Positions 1-6,767 of a DNA stretch of 11,824 nucleotides are shown one piece after another. Every line of letters starts with the position of its first letter. Position 1 is the first letter of the stretch. This stretch comes from Candidatus Luteimonas excrementigallinarum (lineage in GTDB: Bacteria > Pseudomonadota > Gammaproteobacteria > Xanthomonadales > Xanthomonadaceae), in assembly GCA_019115725.1 (NCBI GenBank), contig DXCY01000072.1, forward strand, positions 1 to 11,824, written 5' to 3'. Under the pieces are notes generated by a model. The model was given only the letters and a program-made list of their open reading frames with translations, had not been told where the DNA came from and did not search any database. The position numbers and the translations under genes were made by a program.

Positions 1-651
1 GGCAATCACCACGCCCGCGAACGGGGCGCGCACGATGGTGTTGTCCACGCCCAGGTCGGCGATGTGCAGCTGGTCGCTGGCCACGTCCACCTGGCGCTGG
101 GTGGAGGCCAGCTGGGCGCGCAACGAGTCACGCTGGGCCACGGCCTGGTCGTACTGGGCGCGCGACACCAGCTGCTGGTCCACCAGTGACGCCAGCCGCT
201 GGGCGCTGGCTTCGGCCTCCGTGAGCTGGGCCTGGACATTGGCCACCTGGGTGCGGGCCGCGGCAAGCTGGGCCGCGGACAGGTTGCGCTGGGCGTCGGC
301 ATCCACCGGATCGAGGGTGGCCATGACCTGGCCTTCCTCCACCTCCATGCCTTCTTCGATCAGTACCTCGCGCACGCGGCCGGTGATCTTGGCCGACACC
401 GTGGCCATGCGCCTGGCAACCACGTAGCCGCTGGCATCCAGTACCGAGGCCGGGGCTGCGCTGCTGCTGGAGACCACCGGTGCCACCTGGACCTCGACCG
501 GTGCGCCGCGTCCGGACAGTGCCGATATTGCGAGCAGCAACACCAGCGCAATCACGATGGCCACGGCAATCCAGATCCATCGCCGCGAGGGCGGCGGGCC
601 GGGGGAGCGATCGATACGAAGTTCCCTGAGCAGGTCAGCTTTGCTGTTCAT
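1..651 (-). CDS. HlyD/MacA-like periplasmic adaptor subunit, partial (C-terminus beyond window)
   Basis: This is a membrane fusion (periplasmic adaptor) protein that would link an inner-membrane pump to an outer-membrane channel. The ATG lies at 651-649 and the frame is open to base 1, giving the first 217 residues. The N-terminus is cytoplasmic and charged, followed by one membrane anchor (about residues 25-45, WIWIAVAIVIALVLLL). A first half of a biotinyl/lipoyl-like domain follows at about 75-115 (ASGYVVARRMATVSAKITGR, then EEGMEVEEGQVMATLD). Residues about 116-198 are an Ala/Gln-rich alpha-helical hairpin that should form a coiled coil. The second lipoyl half begins with the typical TIVRAPFAGVV near 205-215. 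Membrane fusion proteins are usually 350-420 residues, so roughly half is missing. The partner pump is probably encoded beyond the left edge: MacB-type and RND pumps both use such adaptors, and this fragment cannot decide between them. It is transcribed away from the ABC operon at 802, whose ABC-2 exporter type does not normally need an adaptor. Confidence 0.9.
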   Translation of the reverse strand, partial: MNSKADLLRELRIDRSPGPPPSRRWIWIAVAIVIALVLLLAISALSGRGAPVEVQVAPVVSSSSAAPASVLDASGYVVARRMATVSAKITGRVREVLIEEGMEVEEGQVMATLDPVDADAQRNLSAAQLAAARTQVANVQAQLTEAEASAQRLASLVDQQLVSRAQYDQAVAQRDSLRAQLASTQRQVDVASDQLHIADLGVDNTIVRAPFAGVVIA

Positions 652-715
652 CGGCTCTGCCGTTGGTGCGGATGTCCCCGGATGGCGGGGGCCGTGGGCC
701 AGCCTAAACCGCGGG

Positions 716-743
716 TGTCATGGAGTCACGTGACAGCTGTCAT
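716..743. promoter_or_regulatory. Overlapping palindromes, candidate operator
   Basis: GTCACGTGAC (725-734) and TGACAGCTGTCA (731-742) are perfect palindromes of 10 and 12 bp that share four bases. TGTCAT occurs at both 716-721 and 738-743, a 22-bp period of about two helical turns. The half-site TGTCA/TGACA therefore appears three times in 27 bp (716-720, 731-735, 738-742). Such symmetry is typical of dimeric regulator sites. The site sits about 60 bp upstream of the ABC ATPase start and 65 bp upstream of the adaptor start, so it could control either or both. The response regulator at 5608 is a natural candidate ligand because NarL-type regulators bind inverted repeats, but this is inference. 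Confidence 0.45.
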
Positions 744-788
744 CTCCACCGGCTGACCGTTGCGACTGTTACCAGCGGGCGCATGCGC

Positions 789-794
789 GGAGGA
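789..794 (+). promoter_or_regulatory. Shine-Dalgarno site deciding the ABC ATPase start
   Basis: GGAGGA lies seven bases before the ATG at 802. It fixes that ATG as the start over the in-frame TTG at 760, which has no ribosome-binding site in front of it and would add 14 residues unrelated to the ATPase fold. Confidence 0.75.
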
Positions 795-801
795 TGGCGC
801 C

Positions 802-1761
802 ATGGACATCAACCGCCATCACGACATCCCCGCCCATGCCGCCCGGACGGAGGCCGGCGCGCCGCTGGCCAGACTGCGGGCCGCCGGCAAACGCTATGGA
901 CAGGTCACCGCGCTGGATGGCGTGGACCTTGCCGTACACGCAGGCGAAGTCGTTTCACTGCTGGGTGCCAACGGCGCCGGCAAGAGCACCGCGATCGGTC
1001 TGCTGCTGGGGCTGCTGGAGCCGGATGCCGGCCACGCGGAACTGTTCGACCGTGACCCGGGGGCGATGGATGCGCGCCGGCGCACTGGCGTGATGCTGCA
1101 GGACGGCGGCCTGCACGGCGACCTCAAGGTGCGCGAGCTGCTGCGCCTGACCCGCAGCTATTACCCGCGGCCGCGCAGTGTTGATGGCTGCGTGGCGCTG
1201 GCAGGCCTGCAGGGACTGCTGGATCGTCGCTATGACAGGCTCTCGGGCGGGCAGCAGCGCCGCGTCCAGTTTGCGCTGGCCATCTGCGGTCATCCGCGGA
1301 TGCTGTTTCTGGATGAGCCCACCACGGGCCTGGACATCCAGGCCCGCCAGCAGCTGTGGCAGGCGGTGCGCGAGCTCGTGGCCGAGGGCTGCGGCGTGCT
1401 GCTGACCACCCATTACCTGGAGGAAGCGGAAGCGCTGTCGGACCGGGTGGTGGTGCTGGATCGCGGCCGGGTGGTGGCCTCGGGCAGCCTCGCCGGGATC
1501 CGCTCCTGCGTGGCCCAGCGCCGGATCCGCTGCATTACCACGCTCGATGCGGACCAGGTATCCGGCTGGCCCGGGGTGCTGTCCGCCTCGAGTGACGCGG
1601 GGCGGCTGGAGATCGTGGCCGCGCTGGCCGAGCCGGTTGTGCGCCTCCTGCTCGAAGCCGATCCGGCCCTGCATGAGCTGGAAGTGCTGCGCGCCGGCCT
1701 TGCCGATGCCTTCATCCATCTCACCCGCGAACATTCCACCCAGGAGCAGGAGGCCGCCTGA
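802..1761 (+). CDS. ABC transporter ATP-binding protein (ABC-2 exporter type)
   Basis: This is the cytoplasmic ATPase of an ABC-2 exporter (DrrA/CcmA/LnrL-like group), 319 aa from the ATG at 802. All nucleotide-binding motifs are present: Walker A GANGAGKST (55-63), Q-loop Gln100, signature LSGGQ (147-151), Walker B MLFLDEP (167-173) with catalytic Glu172, D-loop TGLD (175-178) and switch His204 (LLTTHYLEEAEALSDR). Residues about 235-319 form a C-terminal extension of the kind found in drug and polysaccharide export ATPases. Its stop TGA shares its A with the ATG of the permease (TGATG), so the two are translationally coupled and should form one complex. The GGAGG inside codons near its 3' end serves the permease. 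The neighbouring two-component system suggests inducible expression. The substrate cannot be read from the sequence. Confidence 0.95.
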   Translation: MDINRHHDIPAHAARTEAGAPLARLRAAGKRYGQVTALDGVDLAVHAGEVVSLLGANGAGKSTAIGLLLGLLEPDAGHAELFDRDPGAMDARRRTGVMLQDGGLHGDLKVRELLRLTRSYYPRPRSVDGCVALAGLQGLLDRRYDRLSGGQQRRVQFALAICGHPRMLFLDEPTTGLDIQARQQLWQAVRELVAEGCGVLLTTHYLEEAEALSDRVVVLDRGRVVASGSLAGIRSCVAQRRIRCITTLDADQVSGWPGVLSASSDAGRLEIVAALAEPVVRLLLEADPALHELEVLRAGLADAFIHLTREHSTQEQEAA

Positions 1762-2522
1762 TGGACACCATTGCCCGCACTCCCTCTTTCCCGGTCTGGC
1801 GCTGCTATGTGCTGGAGGCCGGGTACGAGCTGCTGAGGCAGCTGCGCGAGCCCGCGTTCGTGCTGCCCACGCTGCTGTTTCCCACGGCTTTCTATCTGCT
1901 GTTCGGCGTGTTGTTGTCGGGCGGCAGCGGGCAGGCGGAATACATGCTGGCCGGCTATGGCGTGTTCGGGATCATGGGTGCGGCCCTGTTCGGCTTTGGC
2001 GCGGGCATCGCCCATGATCGCGAGCGGGGCCTGCTGCGGCTCAAGCGCGCGCTGCCTGCGCCGCCGGGCGCATGGCTGGTGGCGAAGATGGTGGCGGCGA
2101 TGGCGTTTGCCGCGGTGATTTCACTGCTGCTGGCGGGGTTGGCGCACATCCTGGGCGGGGTGTCCCTGGCGCCCTGGCAGTGGGTCACGCTGTTTGTGGT
2201 GAACGTGCTGGGCGTGCTGCCCTTCTGCGCGATCGGGCTTTACATCGGCAGCCTGGTGGGAGGCAACGCCGCGGTGGCGGTAGTCAATATCCTGTTCCTG
2301 CCGATGGCGTTCCTGTCGGGCCTGTGGATGCCGCTGTCGGTCCTTCCCGAGGTGTTCACCCGCCTCGCGCCGGTGTGGCCGGCCTATCACCTGGGGCAGG
2401 TGGCGATGAAGGTCATCGGCCTGGACAGCGGTGGTGCCCTGTGGCTGCACCTGGCCGTACTGGCGGTGGTGACCGCGGTGCTGTTCCTCCTTGCCCGGCG
2501 CCGGCTGTCCGCGGCCACCTGA
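1761..2522 (+). CDS. ABC-2 type transporter permease
   Basis: This is the inner-membrane permease partner of the preceding ATPase, 253 aa. It shows the ABC-2 layout: an amphipathic N-terminal helix, then six hydrophobic segments at about 33-53, 64-84, 109-131, 142-166, 172-192 and 229-246. The cytoplasmic loop after segment 2 has the charged stretch RERGLLRLKRALPAPP (87-102), which matches the usual E+G-x-+-x-LPxxP element of this family. The segment FLPMAFLSGLWMP (179-191) is the characteristic proline/SG helix before the last periplasmic loop. The length is normal for one half-transporter permease, so it probably works as a homodimer with two ATPase copies. The start ATG overlaps the ATPase stop by one base and has GGAGG about eight bases upstream. 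Substrates in this family include antibiotics, peptides, lipids and polysaccharides; none is indicated here. Confidence 0.93.
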   Translation: MDTIARTPSFPVWRCYVLEAGYELLRQLREPAFVLPTLLFPTAFYLLFGVLLSGGSGQAEYMLAGYGVFGIMGAALFGFGAGIAHDRERGLLRLKRALPAPPGAWLVAKMVAAMAFAAVISLLLAGLAHILGGVSLAPWQWVTLFVVNVLGVLPFCAIGLYIGSLVGGNAAVAVVNILFLPMAFLSGLWMPLSVLPEVFTRLAPVWPAYHLGQVAMKVIGLDSGGALWLHLAVLAVVTAVLFLLARRRLSAAT

Positions 2523-2553
2523 GCCGATACCAATCACTGTGGAGAATCGAGCC

Positions 2554-4398
2554 ATGAAACGACTGCCGGAAATCCTTGGCTTTACCGTGCTGGTGGCCAC
2601 GCTTGGCCTGGCCGTGGCGCTGCAGGGCAGGGCCGACGGGGCCGCGAAGGAGGCTGCAGGTGAGGCTGACGCCTCGGCTGGCAACAGTTTCGTCATCCGC
2701 AACGTGCGGGTATTCGACGGCGAGCGGGACCGGGGCGTGGCCACCGTGGTGGTCCGCGACGGCAAGATCGAATCGGTGGGAGCGGAGGGCCCGATTCCCG
2801 ATGAGCTGCCGGTGGTCGAGGGCGCGGACAAAACCCTGCTGCCCGGACTGATCGATGCCCATGTGCATGCCTGGGGCGATGCCCGCCGCGATGCGGTGCG
2901 CTTTGGCGTCACCACCGCGTTCGACATGCACGGCGTGGTTGATCGCCTGCCCCGGCTTCGCGCCGATCGCGAATCGCTGGCCGATACCGGCCAGGCCGAT
3001 CTGTGGGCGTCGGGCTATGCGGTCACCGCGCCGGGCGGGCATGGTACGCAGTACCGCTTCCCGGTGCCGGCGGTCGATGCCGGCACCGATGTGCCGGCGT
3101 TCATCGCCGAGCGGCTTGGGGAAGGCGTGGATTTCATCAAGCTGATCGTCGAAGACATGAGTGCATACCCCGGCGCGCCCGCGCTGCCTACCCTCGCGCC
3201 TGCGCAGGTGACCGCGGTGATCAATGCCGCCCAGGGCGCAGGTCGGCTGGCCGTGGTGCACGCCTCGACGCTGGATGATTCCCGCCACGCCATCGAAGCC
3301 GGCGCGGATGGGCTGGTGCACATCTTTGCCGACCGGCCGGTGGACCAGGGCTTTATCGACGCGGCGCTGGCGGGCGATGCGTTTGTGATGCCCACGCTCT
3401 CGGTGCTGGCTGCGTTTTCCGGTTCGGACGAGGGCGCGGCGCTGGCGGATGATCCCCAGCTGGGGCCGCTGCTCACCGGCGAACAGCGGGCGACATTACG
3501 GGCGGTGATCCCCGGCGTGCCGTGCAACCACCGGCTGCAGCAGGCCACGGCCAGCGTGCGTGCCCTGCATGAGGCCGGTATCACGATCCTTGCCGGCAGC
3601 GATGCGCCCAACCCGGGCACCGCGCACGGGGTGAGCCTTCACGGCGAGCTGGAGTTGCTGGTCCGTGCCGGCCTGACCCCGGCCCAGGCCCTGGCTGCCG
3701 CCACTGCGTTGCCGGCGAAGCGCTTCGGGATCAATGATCGTGGGCGCATCGCCGCGGGCCAGCGTGCCGACCTGCTGCTGGTGAATGGCGACCCGCTCAC
3801 CGACATCACCGCCACGCGGGCGATCGCGGGCGTGTGGAAGAACGGCTACCGGATCGAACGGGATCCCCCCGTTGCCGTCCAGGCTGCAGAGGTGCTGCCG
3901 GAGCAGACCCTGATCAGTGATTTCGATGGCGCTGCGATCCAGGCGGCCTTCGGCAGCTGGCAGGTCACCACCGACCAGATGGCTGGCGGTACCTCCACGG
4001 TCGAGCATCGGCTGGTGCCGGATGGGGCGGACGGTACGGCCGGCGCGCTGGCGGTGAGCGGGATGATCAGGCCCGGGTTCCCGTTCCCCTGGGCGGGAGT
4101 GATGTTCTTCCCCGCGGCCGAACCCATGCAGCCGATGGATGCATCGGCCCGCAGCACGCTGGTGTTCCGGGTGCGTGGTGACGGTCGCACCTACAACGCC
4201 ATGCTGTTTTCCGGTCCGTCGGTGCAGGGCATGCCGAGCACGCTGGCCTTCCAGGCCGGGGCGGAATGGTCCGAGGTGCGGCTGGCACTGGCCGACTTCG
4301 CCGGGGCGGATCTGTCACAGCTGCGCGGTATTGCTTTCACCGCCGGCCAGCCTGGGGGATCCTTCGAGTTCGTCCTTGATCACATCGAGCTGCGCTGA
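2554..4398 (+). CDS. Probably exported amidohydrolase fused to a CIA30-like domain
   Basis: This is a metal-dependent hydrolase of the amidohydrolase superfamily (imidazolonepropionase/prolidase-like branch), 614 aa from the ATG at 2554, which has GGAGA eight bases upstream. Residues 1-27 look like a signal peptide (MKRLPEI, then a hydrophobic core, with a possible cut after GRA27), so it probably acts in the periplasm. The usual metal and catalytic set is visible: HVH at 103/105 in PGLIDAHVH, Lys196 (FIKLIVED, the likely carboxylated bridging lysine), His236 (VVHAST), His256 (VHIF) and Asp350 (LAGSDAPN). The composite beta-sandwich closes near 435 (GQRADLLLVNGDP). From about 454 (LISDFDGA) to the end is a second domain resembling CIA30 (PF08547), a galactose-binding-like beta-sandwich: the WAGVMFFP, LVFRVRGDGRTYN and DFAGADLSQLRGIAF segments support this. 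It lies 31 nt after the permease and 3 nt before the kinase. Xaa-Pro dipeptidase, lactonase or peptide-antibiotic hydrolysis are all possible; the substrate is unknown. Confidence 0.9.
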   Translation: MKRLPEILGFTVLVATLGLAVALQGRADGAAKEAAGEADASAGNSFVIRNVRVFDGERDRGVATVVVRDGKIESVGAEGPIPDELPVVEGADKTLLPGLIDAHVHAWGDARRDAVRFGVTTAFDMHGVVDRLPRLRADRESLADTGQADLWASGYAVTAPGGHGTQYRFPVPAVDAGTDVPAFIAERLGEGVDFIKLIVEDMSAYPGAPALPTLAPAQVTAVINAAQGAGRLAVVHASTLDDSRHAIEAGADGLVHIFADRPVDQGFIDAALAGDAFVMPTLSVLAAFSGSDEGAALADDPQLGPLLTGEQRATLRAVIPGVPCNHRLQQATASVRALHEAGITILAGSDAPNPGTAHGVSLHGELELLVRAGLTPAQALAAATALPAKRFGINDRGRIAAGQRADLLLVNGDPLTDITATRAIAGVWKNGYRIERDPPVAVQAAEVLPEQTLISDFDGAAIQAAFGSWQVTTDQMAGGTSTVEHRLVPDGADGTAGALAVSGMIRPGFPFPWAGVMFFPAAEPMQPMDASARSTLVFRVRGDGRTYNAMLFSGPSVQGMPSTLAFQAGAEWSEVRLALADFAGADLSQLRGIAFTAGQPGGSFEFVLDHIELR

Positions 4399-4401
4399 GC
4401 C

Positions 4402-5568
4402 ATGACCCTCAACCGCCTGCTGCAGCGCTGGCTGCCACCAGCGCCGGACTCGATCGCCACGGATGCAATACGGCGGGGGCGGTCGCCCTGGGTCGAGCTG
4501 GTGCACCTGCTGTGGTCGGCATGGGTATTCATCACTCCGGCCTTTGCGCCCGGCGGCTACAGCGGGCGCTGGTGGCTGCTGACCGCGGTGTCGTATCCGC
4601 TGTTCATCGCGCTCTACCTGCGGGTGCTGCTGGCGCCGGCACAGACGGCCTGGCGTTACGCGGCGGCGATGATCGCGCTGTGCCTGGTGCTGCTGCCCTG
4701 GTATCCCTCGGGCATGTCCTACTTCGTCTTCGGCTGCGTGTTCCTTCATGCCCACTGGCGCGGGACGGCCTGGGCGGTGGTGGGACAGGTGCTGCTGCTG
4801 GGTGGCGGGTTCGTGGCCTTCGCGGTGCTGCTCGGCTATCCGTGGCAGGCGGTGGTGTGGATGCCGCTGGTGACCCTGATCGTGGGCGTGGTGGTGCAGG
4901 TGGACCGCATCAGCCAGCGCAGCGATGCAGCGTTGAAGCTGTCGCAGGAAGAAGTGCGCCGGCTGGCCACCAGCGCCGAACGCGAGCGGATCGGCCGCGA
5001 CCTGCATGACCTGCTCGGCCAGACCCTGTCGATGGTGGCGCTGAAGTCGGACCTGGCCGCCCGCCTGGTGGCCCGCGATCCGGCGTCCGCAAGGCGCGAG
5101 ATCGAGGAGGTGGCGGCCGGTGCGCGGCAGGCGCTCGACCAGGTGCGGCGCGCGGTCAGCGGGATCCGTGCTGCCGAACTGGCCGGCGAGCTGGCTTCGG
5201 CCCGGCTGCTGCTGGAAACCGATGGCGTTGATTTCGCCTACGCGTTCCGCGGCACAGAGGATGACCTGCGCCTGCCGCGCGGTGTGGAGTCGATCCTCGC
5301 CTTGACCGTGCGCGAGGCGGTGACCAATATCCAGCGCCACGCGCGCGCGGGTGCGGCCAGCGTGACGTTATCGGTCGAGGGCGGCGAGGCGGTGCTGCTG
5401 ATCGAGGATGATGGCCGCGGCGGCGCGATCGTTCCGGGCAATGGGTTGGCAGGCATGCGTGAGCGCCTGGAACGTGCCCAGGGCAGCCTGCGTATCGAAC
5501 CCGGCGGGCGCGGCGGCACCCGGATCGAAGCCCGCCTTCCGCTGGCTGCCAATGACGATGCCCCGTAG
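4402..5568 (+). CDS. Sensor histidine kinase, HisKA_3 (DesK/NarL) class
   Basis: This is a membrane histidine kinase of 388 aa. Residues about 30-168 hold five or six hydrophobic helices (about 31-50, 57-78, 84-100, 106-118, 122-145, 149-167) joined by very short loops, so there is no periplasmic sensor domain. A short coiled linker (about 170-195, RISQRSDAALKLSQEEVRRL) leads to the HisKA_3 dimerisation domain with phospho-acceptor His202 in RDLHDLLGQTLS. The HATPase domain has the N box REAVTNIQRHA (Asn309), the G1 box EDDGRG (335-340) and the G2 box GNGLAGMRERL (from 346). This matches DesK-like kinases that read membrane state or the activity of a partner transporter. The ATG follows the amidohydrolase stop by three bases and has no strong Shine-Dalgarno, which suggests translational coupling. 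The partner is the regulator at 5608. The signal is unknown. Confidence 0.95.
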   Translation: MTLNRLLQRWLPPAPDSIATDAIRRGRSPWVELVHLLWSAWVFITPAFAPGGYSGRWWLLTAVSYPLFIALYLRVLLAPAQTAWRYAAAMIALCLVLLPWYPSGMSYFVFGCVFLHAHWRGTAWAVVGQVLLLGGGFVAFAVLLGYPWQAVVWMPLVTLIVGVVVQVDRISQRSDAALKLSQEEVRRLATSAERERIGRDLHDLLGQTLSMVALKSDLAARLVARDPASARREIEEVAAGARQALDQVRRAVSGIRAAELAGELASARLLLETDGVDFAYAFRGTEDDLRLPRGVESILALTVREAVTNIQRHARAGAASVTLSVEGGEAVLLIEDDGRGGAIVPGNGLAGMRERLERAQGSLRIEPGGRGGTRIEARLPLAANDDAP

Positions 5569-5595
5569 GCGCGCGCTGGTGCGGTGCCGGTCTGG

Positions 5596-5601
5596 TAGCG
5601 T
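5596..5601 (+). promoter_or_regulatory. Candidate leaderless -10 box for the response regulator
   Basis: TAGCGT is followed by exactly six bases and then the ATG at 5608, so initiation seven bases after the box would start the RNA at the A of the ATG. A TG dinucleotide at 5593-5594 gives an extended -10 (TGG-TAGCGT). There is no Shine-Dalgarno in the preceding 20 bases. The regulator may thus have its own transcript in addition to operon read-through. Confidence 0.4.
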
Positions 5602-5607
5602 GCGCGG

Positions 5608-6210
5608 ATGATCCGGATCCTGCTGGCCGAAGACCAGGCGCTGGTGCGCGGCGCGCTGTCCGCGCTGCTCGGGCTTGAGCCTGACATCGAGGTGCTGGGC
5701 GCCTGTGCCGACGGCGAAGGCACGTGGCGCGAGTTGCAGCGGCTCACGCCGGATCTGCTGGTGACCGATATCGAGATGCCGGGCCTGACCGGGCTCGAAC
5801 TCGCCCAGCGCATCCAGCGCCACGCGCTGCCGGTCAGGGTGGTCATCGTCACCACGTTTGCCCGGGCCGGTTACCTGCGCCGGGCACTGGATGCAGGCGT
5901 GTCCGGCTATCTGCTCAAGGACGCGCCGGCCGAGCAGCTGGCGGCGGCGCTGCGCACGGTCCATGGCGGCGGGCGGGCGATCGATCCGCAGCTGGCCCTG
6001 GAAGCCTGGTCGGAGGCCGATCCGCTCAGCGACCGGGAGCGGCAGGTGCTGCGCCTGGCCGGGGAGGGCCGCTCCGCCGGGGAGATCGCGGCGCAGCTGC
6101 AGCTGTCACAGGGCACGGTGCGCAATTACCTGTCCGAGGCGATCGGCAAGCTCGGCGTGGGCAACCGGATCGAGGCCTACCGGCTGGCGCGGCAGAAAGG
6201 CTGGCTGTAG
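5608..6210 (+). CDS. NarL/FixJ-family response regulator (DesR-like)
   Basis: This is a cytoplasmic DNA-binding response regulator of 200 aa, the usual length for the family. The receiver domain (about 1-120) has the acidic pocket Glu8/Asp9 (LLAEDQ), phospho-acceptor Asp54 (LVTDIEMPG), Thr82/Thr83 and Lys104 (YLLKDAP). The LuxR-type helix-turn-helix spans about 138-197 (LSDRERQVLRLAGEG, then the recognition-helix region LSQGTVRNYLSEAIGKL). It starts 39 nt after the kinase stop and is its obvious partner; the pair resembles DesK-DesR. Because it closes the run that starts with the ABC exporter, its likely targets are the promoter of that run and possibly the palindromes at 716-743. The ATG has no Shine-Dalgarno, and a TANNNT box lies six bases upstream, so translation may be leaderless. 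Confidence 0.95.
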   Translation: MIRILLAEDQALVRGALSALLGLEPDIEVLGACADGEGTWRELQRLTPDLLVTDIEMPGLTGLELAQRIQRHALPVRVVIVTTFARAGYLRRALDAGVSGYLLKDAPAEQLAAALRTVHGGGRAIDPQLALEAWSEADPLSDRERQVLRLAGEGRSAGEIAAQLQLSQGTVRNYLSEAIGKLGVGNRIEAYRLARQKGWL

Positions 6211-6229
6211 CCGGGGCCCGCCCGGGCTT
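6209..6229 (+). terminator. Weak hairpin after the regulator, possible terminator
   Basis: AGCC (6209-6212) pairs with GGCT (6225-6228) and GGG (6214-6216) with CCC (6221-6223), separated by one G/G mismatch, with a four-base loop. There is no T run after it, so it is at best a weak or factor-dependent stop for the ABC/two-component run. Confidence 0.25.
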
Positions 6230-6234
6230 ACACT
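6229..6234 (+). promoter_or_regulatory. Possible -10 box upstream of the small membrane protein
   Basis: TACACT in CTTACACTGCGG resembles a sigma-70 -10 element and would start RNA near 6241, leaving a short leader that includes the GGGGAG ribosome-binding site. No good -35 is visible 17 bases upstream. Confidence 0.25.
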
Positions 6235-6261
6235 GCGGCCACTGCAGAGGGGAGCCGACCC

Positions 6262-6690
6262 ATGAATGCTTCAAACGTACCCGCGAGCCTGCGCGTGATC
6301 GGCTGGCTGGCGCTGTTCTGGAACATCGTTGGCGTGGTGATGTTCATCATGCAGACCTCCGTCACTCCGGAGCAGGTTGCGGCCATGCCCGCCGATCGCC
6401 GGATGGTCTACGAGGCCATGCCCGGCTGGCTGACGATTGCCTACGCGGTGGCGGTGTTCGCCGGCGTGGCGGGGGCGTTTGGCCTGCTGCTGCGGCGGGC
6501 ATGGGCGGTTCCCGCTTTTGCGCTGTCGCTGCTGGCCGTGGTGCTGCAGATGGGCGGCGTCTATGCATTCACGCCGGCATGGCAGGTCTCCGGTGCAGCG
6601 GGGCTGCCGATGGCGGTCCTGCTGATCGGTATCGCCACTGCGCTGGTCTGGTATGCGCGCCGGGCGCAGCGGCGCGGCTGGATCGGCTGA
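6262..6690 (+). CDS. Small integral membrane protein, function unknown
   Basis: This 142-aa protein has four predicted membrane helices at about 10-30, 54-77, 80-102 and 112-131. The first loop carries the polar stretch TSVTPEQVAAMPADRRMVYE (32-51). The C-terminus is basic (RRAQRRGW). I recall similar short four-helix proteins in proteobacteria that are often labelled 'hypothetical' or, without evidence, 'sugar transporter'. I can assign no function. The start has a good GGGGAG about eight bases before the ATG. It lies 51 nt after the response regulator, separated by a weak hairpin and a possible promoter, so it may or may not belong to that unit. Confidence 0.85.
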   Translation: MNASNVPASLRVIGWLALFWNIVGVVMFIMQTSVTPEQVAAMPADRRMVYEAMPGWLTIAYAVAVFAGVAGAFGLLLRRAWAVPAFALSLLAVVLQMGGVYAFTPAWQVSGAAGLPMAVLLIGIATALVWYARRAQRRGWIG

Positions 6691-6728
6691 CGACCGGTCC
6701 GGTGCCGCCGGTGCGCACGCGGACAGGT

Positions 6729-6734
6729 TAAACT
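6729..6734 (+). promoter_or_regulatory. Candidate -10 box upstream of the zinc-ribbon gene
   Basis: TAAACT within GGTTAAACTGG is a good -10 match. It would start transcription near 6741, 27 bases before the ATG at 6768. No TTGACA-like -35 is visible. If real, it is the promoter of the zinc-ribbon/glycosyltransferase/ligase unit. Confidence 0.35.
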
Positions 6735-6767
6735 GGCGCCCGGTCCATCTGATGCATTTCCACCGCC

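Larger units (their letters stand above)
652..801. promoter_or_regulatory. Divergent intergenic region between adaptor and ABC operon
   Basis: These 150 bp lie between the two divergent starts and must hold both promoters. On the minus strand, TAGGCT (706-701, within GGTTTAGGCTGG) is a possible -10 box for the adaptor, giving a leader of about 43 nt. No convincing -35 is visible. On the plus strand I cannot assign a clear -10/-35 pair for the ABC operon. The most ordered sequence is the palindrome cluster at 716-743, listed separately. Confidence 0.4.

Noticed and set aside
760..801. Upstream TTG start adding 14 residues to the ABC ATPase
   Set aside because: No ribosome-binding site precedes it, while GGAGGA at 789-794 is ideally placed for the ATG at 802.
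955..1734. 259-codon open frame on the minus strand
   Set aside because: It is antisense to an ATPase with a complete motif set, and its translation is Gln/His/Ala-rich without a recognisable fold.
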